Program-made: the position numbers and the translations under genes | DNA from: Axinella damicornis | Lineage: Eukaryota > Porifera > Demospongiae > Axinellida > Axinellidae | Direction of reading: 5' to 3' | Length of the DNA stretch: 64,000 nt | NCBI GenBank assembly: GCA_963931865.1 | Contig: OZ007513.1 | Location: forward strand, 5,060,168-5,124,167 | Part shown: one piece after another, positions 55,601 to 64,000 of the stretch | Numbering within the stretch: the stretch's first letter is position 1 | Layout of the letters: the number at the start of each line of letters is the position of its first letter | Notes under the pieces: generated by a model | The model's database searches: none | What the model was told of the DNA's origin: nothing | What the model saw: the letters and a program-made list of their open reading frames with translations, nothing else

Positions 55601-58600
55601 TGGCACTTCTCATTTTCAACTTTGGCATTTCCGCGCAAGTCCATCAGGTTCACAAACTCATGCACACAACTCCCTCCAGGTGCCCCAACATGGCAGTACA
55701 GGTGGCAGATGAGTGTGAGGAGTATGACGCTGAGTACTCAGACCTCAAGGACCTCCTGGTCAGTTGCATGCTAGACCACGTCTGTGCACTATTATCTGCA
55801 GTATAGATTTTGGCGTGGCTGTGCAATGCTGAATGGGGACTTGGTGTTCTTCAGAAGGTGAAGGAACAGTCAAGGAAGATTAAAATGATCAAGGTGTGTA
55901 AACGCAGCTTGGTCATGCCCATACAAGGTCGTAGATCGTGCACGTTTTGATGTGTTACCTCAGACAAAGGTGGAGTGGGTGGGAGAGCCAGGCAGGGTGG
56001 AGGGGAAGAACAGGTTCTTCTCTAAAGTGCTCATCAATAAGCAGCACGAGGTCTGTCCCTTGAGATGGCAGTCTGTCTGTTTTACTACTGGTTAGGCAGT
56101 ACCCCTCTCCCCTTCAGGTGTGTGTGGGGGACACTGTCACTGTGCGTCCACATCCTCCCAACCATCCTCCGTACATTGCACGGGTGTGCTACATGTGGGA
56201 GGACGCGGGAGGGCGTAAGATGTTCCACGGGCAGTGGTTCAGTCGGGGCTCAGATACTGTCCTGGGGGAGACAGGAGATCCATACGAACTGTTTGTAGTG
56301 GACCAGTGTGATGACAACCCCCTGGGAGCCATCATAGGAAAAGTCAAGGTGGCTAGTCACATGTCAATGCAGTTTTCCAATCCTTACCAGTACACCTAGT
56401 TACTGCAGCCTTGATCTCCTATTCAGGTGGAGTTCCGTCCTACTCCCAGGAACTGGTCAATGCTTGGTGGGGAAGAGGTGGAGGTGGGAGGGGACGGAAG
56501 GAGCTTCTTCTGTCAGAAATGGTATTTGTCCTCTATGACGGTTTGACTGCAGAGCGTAATGCATTGCTGTATTGCCTTCCAAGTACCTTTTATGTGCAGG
56601 TTTAATGCTGTCGGTAATGTATCATCATCACTCGTATGTTTCATGCACTCAACAGTTATGACCCAGAGAAGGCTCGGTTTGAGAACCCACCGAATGTCTC
56701 CTTCCTTCCGACAGAGTTGATGAGCACCCCCTGCGTACAATACTGTCTCAGCTGCCAACAGAATAAGGACAGGGAGGAGGTACGTGTGTGTGTGGTATGT
56801 GTGTGTGTGTGGTGTGTGTGTGTTCGTCACAAGCTGACACCACATATCCTGTTACAGTCCCTTGTGCCCACACCTGAAGGAGAGCCACTGAGTGGTAGTA
56901 AGAGTGTGGGGAGACTGGAGTACGGGTAGGCCACTGTGAATGAGGGTTGTTAACAGAGTTGAGTCTGTGCCCTCATTTCTTCCATCCTCTGCTCCTCTCC
57001 CCTCAAGCTCCTTCTCCCTCTGTAATGTGTCCTATCAGACAGGGGACTGTGTGTACCTCCCTCCTGACTGTTACCAGTTCCTGGTCAAGCCCCAAACCAC
57101 ACCCAAGGAGCACATTGAAGTGAGTGAAGTGTGTACGTGCACGAATGTGGGAGGTGTTATTGTAGTCATTACTACTTTATCATTTTGTGATGTCCTTATA
57201 TACATGTATCATTGTAAAGAGATCACATGCACATATGCCTTGAAGGTTGATATATGCTTAGGAATGGACTCTATTGTCTACACATACACACACACCAGAC
57301 TGTCGTAGATGAGGAGAAGTACCCAGAGATTTACCGCAAGTCAGCGTACGTGAAAGGGAGTAACCTGGATGTGCTGAAACCATTCCAAATTGGTACATAA
57401 AAGTTCATTATTCCCACAATGGCTCTATCCAAGCTTGTTGCTCCTCCCCCTCCCTCCTCCCTCCCCCAACTCAGGGAAGATTCTGGAGATCTTCATGCAT
57501 CGTCCCTCTGGTAAGCTGGCCAAGGATCCTGAACTCCACATTCGAGTGAGCATGTACTACAGGTGAGCCACAAGTTGTGCCAGTTTGGATTGCCTTTTTC
57601 GCACAGCCTGAAACTGTCTCTCTACTCCCTCACACTTCCACAGACCCGAGGATACTCACAAAGGTGCTGTGGCTGCTCAACAGGCTGACCTCAACTTCCT
57701 TTACTGGAGCAGTGAAGGTGTGTGTGTATGTGTGGTGGGGGGGGAGGGGGGTGTAATCAAGTGCAAACCAACATGTCCCCTTCTTCAGAGACCGTGGTGG
57801 AGGCTGTCGAGGTGTGTGGGAAGTGTGAGGTAGTGTGTGGGGAGGACATTGAAGGGGACAGAGATGAGTGGTTCTTAGCTGCCCCTAACCGATTCTACTT
57901 CTTCGAGGTGAACATTTGCTGTTCCTGAACTGTCAATGTTATGTGTGCATTCATGGACAAGCACCAGTTTTCAAGCTCTGTGTTGTGTCATGCACTGTTC
58001 TCTGTGTCGCTCGCTCTCTTTGCCTGCAGGCATACAACAGCTACAACAAGCAGTTTGAAGACCCGCCACACCATGCCAGGGGAGTGTCCAGCAAAGGGAA
58101 GGTAAGCAATTGCAAGTAAATGTGATATTGTGTGCACTGGAGAGAGCAGTGCTGCTGTAACATGTTCTTTCCCTTTGAAGGGTAAGGGCAAGAAGAAGGG
58201 GATAGCAAAGAGCAAAGGAGCTGAGGAGGGTCCTGTTGCTAGTGACCGTGCTGAAGTGGGGGGGAAGCAGTCATTTAAATCACTGCACTCCTTGGACGTT
58301 TTTGCCGGGTGCGGAGGTCAGTACACCAGTGCTAAATGATCCTCCCTGTGTGCACTCTGCTTTGAATCTACTTTCAAGTTCATCCTTGGCTGCAATTTAG
58401 TAGTACCCCTTCCTCTCTCTCTACGTCAAGGATTATCAGAGGGGTTTCACCAGTCTGGTGTGGCAGAGTCAGTGTGGGCAGTGGAGAAGGACGAGCCTGC
58501 TGCACAGGCCTTCCGCCTCAACAACCCCAAGGCCACGGTCTTCACTGATGACTGCAACGTCTTGCTGAAGCTGGTCATGGAGGTGGGTGCAATCATTGGT

Positions 58601-61021
58601 ACTGGTACATGTGAGAGTTATATAACTGACTGGCTACCATGACCCCACAGGGTGCCTCCACTGATGACCGAGGCCAGCGGCTGCCCCGCAAAGGGGAAGT
58701 TGAGCTGCTGTGTGGTAGTCCACCCTGCCAGGGTTTCTCAGGCATGAATCAGTTCAACTCCAGGGAGTACTCCCAGCTCAAGAACTCAGTGATCTCCTAC
58801 CTCAGCTATTGTGATTACTACCGCCCGCGGTTCTTCATCCTTGAGAATGTCCGTAACTTTGTCTCCTTCAAGAGAAACATGGTACTGAAACTTACACTGC
58901 GGTGCCTCATCAAGATGGGATACCAGGTGGGTGGGGCTGGTCAGGCCAGGGAGTAGGGATTGACAACCAGTGTTGCAGAGGTGCATGAGCTTACTCTAAT
59001 GAGTATGTCAGACAATGTTGTGTGTTTCTCCAACAGTGCACATTTTGGTTGTTGCAAGCAGGGCAGTATGGAGTGCCTCAAACCAGAAGAAGGTAGCCTG
59101 TGTATTCATTATTTAAGAGACAAACAATGTCATGTTTGATTTGATGACCCTCCTGTGTTGCTGTGCCCGTAGAGCCATCATCGTGGCTGCAGCTCCAGCG
59201 GAGAAGCTCCCACATTATCCTGAGCCCACACACTGCTTCAGTCCCAGACCTGTGCAGCTTGCAATTGTGGTGGATGAAAGAAAGGTGAAGGGAGAGGGAA
59301 GGATGTGAAGGTGTTAGGGGGAGGGGATATTGTGAGGTGAGGTGGAATTGACGAACAGTTTAACCTTCAGTTTGTCTCAAATACCACCCAACAGTCCTCT
59401 GCCCCCCTGAGAACCATCACAGTGCAAGATGCATTGTCAGACCTGCCACACATCACAAATGGGGCTACTCCATGTAAGATTGGCTATGGTGGGGAGGCCC
59501 GCTCCCACTTCCAGAAACTGGTGAGACAGTATGATTGTTATGGAGCTGTTTGAATGTTGTCTCACGTGCTCCCATCCCTCCCACACTTCCACACAAAGAT
59601 ACGAGGTCAGCAGCTCCAGCCAATCCTGTATGACCACATCTGTAAGGAGATGAACCCACTGGTGGCAGCCCGCATGCGGCACATCCCTGTTGCTCCTGCC
59701 GCTGACTGGAGGGACCTGCCAAACATTGAGGTGCGACTTTCCGATGGATCGTACTCCAAGAAACTGTGAGTTAATTCTCCAAAAAGTCGGATGAGAACCC
59801 AGATCAATACAAGGTTTCTCTACTACAGTTCAGTTCATTTTGGTTTGATAACCGGGCCAGGAATATATACAAGTTTTTTTTTTCTGGAAGGGAAAGGGTA
59901 AATTCCTCTTTATAAGGCAAACCACCCTTCAACAGAAAAACCACAAGGGCCAGGACAGAGCCCGAGTTGAGCACTAGGGACTCTCACTCTACCAGTGTAC
60001 CTCAGCAGTCTGGAATTGTTGCCATATTTGGGTGAAATTCCTGCTCCTGTGGTATTTTTTTCAGTTTTTGAGTAGTGTGTGTTCTGTCCACCTCCAGGAT
60101 TTACACCCACAATGACAAGAAGAATGGCCGGGCAAAAAATGGGATGCTGCGTGGGGTGTGTTCATGTGCGGAAGGGCAGCCCTGTGACCCCACAGACAAG
60201 CAGTTTGGTACCCTTATCCCATGGTGTCTACCTCACACAAGCAACAGGCACAACCACTGGGCAGGGCTGTATGGGAGGCTCTCCTGGGATGGGTTCTTCA
60301 GTACCACTGCCACCAACCCTGAACCCATGGGCAAACAGGTTCGGATTTGGTGCAATGTTCTTTTAGTTTCATTTTGATGACTGTCTTAGTATTATTACAC
60401 TCTGGTTGGGAAAAATTTACGTACTTCCATGCACTGTCCGAAATGTATCTTGCTGCTGAAACGTAACGTAACTTAGTTGTGCATGAGTTGCAAGTGCTCT
60501 GGTCTTCCTGTCAGCTGCCTTTGCTTGACAGGTCGTGAATATGTATTAGTAGTAGTTATGGCTAATACCCAGTGTACAAATGCAAATATTAGCTCACTTC
60601 CGCAAGCATGTACTGCCATTTAGATTGACCAATACCTTATTTGTTCCTGAACTCTACGCCAATATTTAAACTATCCTTGTAAAACAACATTGTGCCTATT
60701 GTATTGGATCCCAGACCTTCTGCATGATTCACAGACTGTTGTGAAACTGTCCACCTGGCCACACCCACAGGGTCGTGTATTGCACCCTGAGCAACATCGT
60801 GTGGTGAGTGTGAAGGAGTGTGCACGATCGCAGGGCTTCCCAGACACCTTCCGCTTCTTTGGGAACATTCTGGACAAGCACAGACAAGTATGCTTGTTTG
60901 TGCGTAATAATTTAATCCATTTCACCTGCTCGATCCCGCCATACAGGTTGGTAATGCAGTGCCCCCTCCCATGGCGAAGGCCATTGGGTTAGAGATCAAG
61001 AAATGTGTTGAACAGAACTAA
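52629..61021 (+). CDS. DNMT1: DNA (cytosine-5)-methyltransferase 1, 36 exons, about 1,405 residues
   Basis: Maintenance methyltransferase acting on hemimethylated CpG at replication forks. Exons: 52629-52777, 52859-53150, 53214-53294, 53447-53562, 53666-53784, 53873-53965, 54057-54142, 54220-54285, 54346-54429, 54977-55080, 55149-55206, 55278-55385, 55441-55538, 55680-55758, 55855-55893, 55964-56050, 56118-56348, 56427-56521, 56656-56779, 56858-56925, 57008-57119, 57299-57392, 57475-57562, 57644-57717, 57789-57907, 58030-58101, 58181-58316, 58431-58582, 58651-58926, 59037-59094, 59173-59284, 59371-59520, 59599-59765, 60098-60338, 60771-60887, 60947-61021 (TAA). All phases agree except the entry to 59037-59094. 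Domains in order: RFTS ([17 protein letters not shown]), CXXC zinc finger ([21 protein letters not shown]), two BAH, a Lys/Gly linker ([13 protein letters not shown]), catalytic domain with motif I (LDVFAGCGG), IV ([10 protein letters not shown]), VI (ENV), VIII (QTRRR), IX ([10 protein letters not shown]) and X (VGNAVPPP). The N-terminal DMAP1-binding region was not found, so 52629 is the first exon seen, not a proven start. Confidence 0.96.
54480..54972. repeat. CAC/CCAT-rich low-complexity DNA in a DNMT1 intron
   Basis: Irregular units such as CTACCATCACT-CACAC fill the intron between the 54429 and 54977 exons. The His/Thr/Pro-rich ORFs here are artefacts. Confidence 0.9.
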
Positions 61022-61430
61022 CTGTCGTTGGAATGTGCTGTTATGTTACTAGTTGAAGTGATGTCATCATTTTATACTTTAGCCATTATTTTACATTCAT
61101 AAGTGATATCATTCACACATCATTTTATACTTTAACCATTATTTTACATTCATAGCATATCATCATCATCAGAAAATCATTAACCTGTCATCATATCATA
61201 TTACAACATTTCAGGACACATGAAGTGGAGCATGATTCAGAAATTCTTTGTTGGAAATGTTGATAGATGCAACCAATTCCTAGCTAGGGTAGATGCATAA
61301 ATCGTTTTTGTCTCGGCTCAGACAGTGCTGGGTACGGGTACGTACGTATACGTCTCTCTGTCCACATTAGCTGGTGCGCATGCGCGGCGGATTTAGTAAT
61401 GTGCTTGTGGCCGCACCCTAGTACTGTGCT
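61022..61430. other. DNMT1 downstream region with a short direct repeat
   Basis: CATCATTTTATACTTTA-CC then ATTATTTTACATTCATA occurs twice (about 61063-61100 and 61117-61155). No clear gene. Any polyadenylation signal was not obvious. Confidence 0.5.
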
Positions 61431-61695
61431 AGACAACTGAAGACGCAAACAAGATCGTGTGAGATTTCAGCAAGAGAGGCTAATCGGATTACAAGGTATA
61501 CGCAAGAAAGATCGTCTGAGGAGCGCCAAGAACGCAGACTATATACAAGCTGACTGAGGAAGGCAACTGCAAAGAAGACGAGAGTCCGGAACAGAGAGAG
61601 CAACGACTACAACGACTACAAGCTGACCGAGAGAGGAGACGGCTAAGAAGGCAACGAGAAATCACTGACCAACGTAGGCAACGTGTAGCTAGCTA
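61431..61695 (+). pseudogene. Arginine-rich degraded coding segment
   Basis: Pieces in two frames read RKQDRVRFQQERLIGLQGIR and ADRERRRLRRQREITDQRRQ up to a stop at about 61697. Repeated Arg/Glu/Gln helices of this kind often precede the helicase region of Helitron or PIF1-like proteins. No helicase motif follows, so the family is a guess. Confidence 0.3.
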
Positions 61696-61959
61696 GATGC
61701 TCGTAGACTACAACGCATCAGTATTCCTCTATTGACAAATTTAGTCCAAGTCTTCTCTTCAAGCCACTTTGTCTGTGTGCTCGTGCATACTTTCAGTCCA
61801 AGTCAAAGGTATGACCAGTGCGCCTTTCATTGAAGTTTGTCCATCATGTGTGTCTATTGGTGCAACAAATTGTGACGTATTTGCCTGTTGACACACTGTA
61901 AAGTCTCTCATCAGTACGGCAGCATGTCAACATCAAACTTATTAATTATTTATGTTTGG

Positions 61960-62260
61960 TCACTGTCTAAGTATAGCTGGCCACTCTTGCCTGGAAATCT
62001 CATAGTATAGAACACAGTTGGTCAACCTCACAGTATGGGTCACCCTCGTCTGTGTACCTCATAGTCTCTGTGTCAGTCACCCTTGTCTATAGACCTCGTA
62101 GTATACTCCATGAAGTATAGTTGGTCACCCTCGCCTGTCAACCTCGTTGTATAGGTCGCCCTGGTCTGTGTACCTCATACTATGGTCACTGTTGTCTACC
62201 AACCTCGTGGTATATTCCATTGAAGTATATTTGGTTGCCCGTGCCTGTAGGCACGAGTGC
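61960..62260. repeat. Degenerate tandem repeat
   Basis: Phrases like TGGTCACCCTCG-CTGT and ACCTCGTAGTATA recur about every 40-60 bp. Confidence 0.7.
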
Positions 62261-62287
62261 AGTGGTCATTGTGGCCTACATGTGTAC

Positions 62288-62568
62288 CTATGGCTTATGG
62301 TCCTGGCAAGCGCATGTCTCACAGCAAGGCCAGGATCACGGAGGCCTTGGACAGCACCTTACAAGGGCCCCGGCAACACATGGAATCATATTATGGTGGT
62401 AGTCGGCTGCGCTCTCCGCGGTGGCTTGATGTCCTTTGGTTCACACTTTTTCGTAGGTTATACGCCATTGTTCAGGTTTCGCTGAAGGTTTCTTCTGTGT
62501 GGAATGACAGCGACTCTGTCGGGAAATCAGCGCATCATCATCAAGCTCTTGACAGCTACCGATCATGA
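62288..62568 (+). CDS. Small ORF or first exon, product unknown
   Basis: An ATG opens 93 codons including the stop; the first half has a protein-like composition (MAYGPGKRMSHSKARITEAL, then SRLRSPRWLDVLWFTLFRRL). A donor is possible after TTTTTCGTAG at about 62453, in which case this is a first exon. Not recognised. Confidence 0.4.
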
Positions 62569-62997
62569 CATGTACAGTACGGAGGTCAGCTGTCAGTGGG
62601 ACGGTGACGTAACCACAATACGCGGCGAAGTACAAAGCGCAAGTGTCATTCACACTTTATTACCCTGAATGTCCGTTTTAGCAGCATTACAGTTCAGTTC
62701 ACTGGTATGTTCAGGATCATGTATCTAATAATCAACTATGACTTTCATGCATATAATATCAATTATCTGTTGTGTTTACTGGTGTGCTTCAGAAAGAATG
62801 TGTGCTGCACAGTTTTTTCCCACTGCTGGGAATGTCTGAAGTATATTGAATAAGGAGAAAGGTATAAGGTATAAAAAGAGTTGTACAACATGATGATTTT
62901 GCAGTGCGTGATACAGTTAGTTCTGTTTTGATAAATTATACATGAAGCTGTACATTCAATGTCATTATAAATTTTTGACCAGAAGCCAACAACCTAA

Positions 62998-63231
62998 TGT
63001 GGTCTGCTGCGTGCTTCTGGGGCAATGGCTATGACCGGTATTGCGTCACTACTAGTGTCCTCATCTGTTGTCAGGTATTCACCGGGCTTGTTTGTTGGGA
63101 GGTATGGATAGCTGATGGAGGAACACGTACGGGGACAGTTGAAGTATGAAGTAAATCTGCCACATCTACACTTCTTGCAGCACTCTCGGACTCCTTTCTC
63201 TCCTCCCACTCCTCATCCTCTCCCGTCCCCC
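62998..63231 (-). CDS. Candidate terminal exon, product unknown
   Basis: On the minus strand a good acceptor (TTTATGTAG) at about 63232 opens two long frames. One reads GTGEDEEWEERKESESAARS; the other contains CCKKCRCGRFTSYFNCPRTC and ends SDAIPVIAIAPEARSRPH at a stop. The Cys-rich frame runs to the end of the segment. I cannot tell which is translated. Confidence 0.35.
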
Positions 63232-63359
63232 TACATAAACAAACATAAGTCCATTTACATGACTGTAAAACTAGCTGCGTAAATGCCGCTTCCAAGGACC
63301 ACATAATGGATGGTTTGGTTCCAGTGCTAGAATAAATTATAACATCAATCACGGTGAAA

Positions 63360-64000
63360 CATGCACATCACAGACATGCCAACTCTCACACATTGCATAT
63401 GACACATTCATCCGCAATCTCACCGATTCTCACGCTCTCACACTTACTGCAGCAAATGTCACGCATTAGAAGCTAGCCACTAGGGCTTATTTTGTGGGTG
63501 GGGCTTGAGAATACGGCACGTGTACACGTAGTTCAATTCAAGTGGACTCCTAACCTGTGTCGATCCGCATCAAAGAGGATAAACGCAGGCACTACCACCT
63601 TGTCAAAACTGCAAAATGTTGAGTGGTAGAGCCTTCTGCTAAGGACAGAAGCAATGAAGCAACTGGAATGAACTGCTGTGCACACCTGTTACAGTAGCAT
63701 GTCTCACGCATTCTAGCACCACCTCAAGCAGTTTCAGAGCACATCTCACTCATTTACTTGCTAAGTAGTTGGCAGCTCTGACATTGGGACCCCAGAAACA
63801 AGTGGATGATTACCCTTTGAACTTTGGCCTGCATGGTTCTTCATGAGGCATTTCGTGTATGAACATTCCTGGGGGAGATACTGTAGATCTCAGGCGGCAA
63901 AGGATTTCAGGAGGGCAACAAAGGAGTGACATGTCGGCCCAGACATGCAACAGCTTTGTTCAACAAAGAGATCTTCTAGCTTCTCCAAGGGTTGTCCCTC
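63360..64000. other. No gene recognised
   Basis: A possible exon opens after CTGTAG at 63889 and stays open to the window edge, but it is short and unrecognised. Confidence 0.35.

Overview
The window looks like intron-rich nuclear DNA from an animal, most likely an early-branching marine invertebrate; a sponge is my best guess, but that is inference. Genes are split by GT-AG introns, often short. The best-resolved gene is a DNMT1 with RFTS, CXXC, two BAH and methyltransferase domains. Between genes the DNA is crowded with minisatellites, hairpin-forming transposons and degraded retroelements. I saw no prokaryotic operon, CRISPR array, rRNA or tRNA. There is one 200-base assembly gap (37476-37675).

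Layout. 1-2.5 kb: a 51-bp minisatellite, then a CCCT tract. 2.6-5.7 kb (+): a phosphatidylserine synthase 2-like gene with a missing exon and a broken reading frame in one exon; three phase-compatible exons of unknown identity follow, to 9.8 kb. 10.6-17.7 kb (-): a seven-exon gene I could assemble by phase (264 residues plus stop) but not identify; its introns hold an RT relic, a TIR element, a minisatellite and a cluster of inverted repeats. 18.7-22.5 kb: a TATA-type promoter candidate, minisatellites and dispersed repeats. 22.6-26.6 kb: a 4-kb Tc1/mariner-IS630-type element with a dead transposase, a SHOCT-containing ORF on the other strand, and a nested 750-bp TIR element holding a RecQ-like helicase fragment. 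27-37 kb: repeated segments, a second TIR element of the same family, a Crypton-type tyrosine recombinase relic, and an 826-bp TIR element with a 7-bp target duplication.

37.8-39.2 kb (+): four exons of a kinesin motor domain. 39.7-40.9 kb (-): a Plavaka/CACTA-type transposase. 41.6-43.8 kb: a 2.2-kb foldback element containing an exact 100-bp palindrome. 44.3-45.1 kb (+): the first three exons of a small gene with a predicted coiled coil, followed immediately by a decayed non-LTR retrotransposon with an apparent restriction-like endonuclease region (45.1-47.5 kb). 48.6-50.1 kb: a hairpin-tailed repeat with another element nested in it. 51.2-52.3 kb (-): a 5'-truncated CR1/Jockey-like LINE with its A tail. 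52.6-61.0 kb (+): DNMT1, 36 exons. 61-64 kb: repeats and two unidentified coding segments.

How it fits together. The host genes have unrelated roles: lipid headgroup exchange, microtubule motor activity, and maintenance DNA methylation. They share the region with at least six kinds of transposable element, most visibly inactivated. One small TIR hairpin family (ends close to TAGTCTCGTTCCCAG) recurs throughout and leaves 8-9-bp target duplications; two larger relatives carry unrelated internal sequence, including a helicase fragment. That family and the captured sequence are the most promising novelty here.
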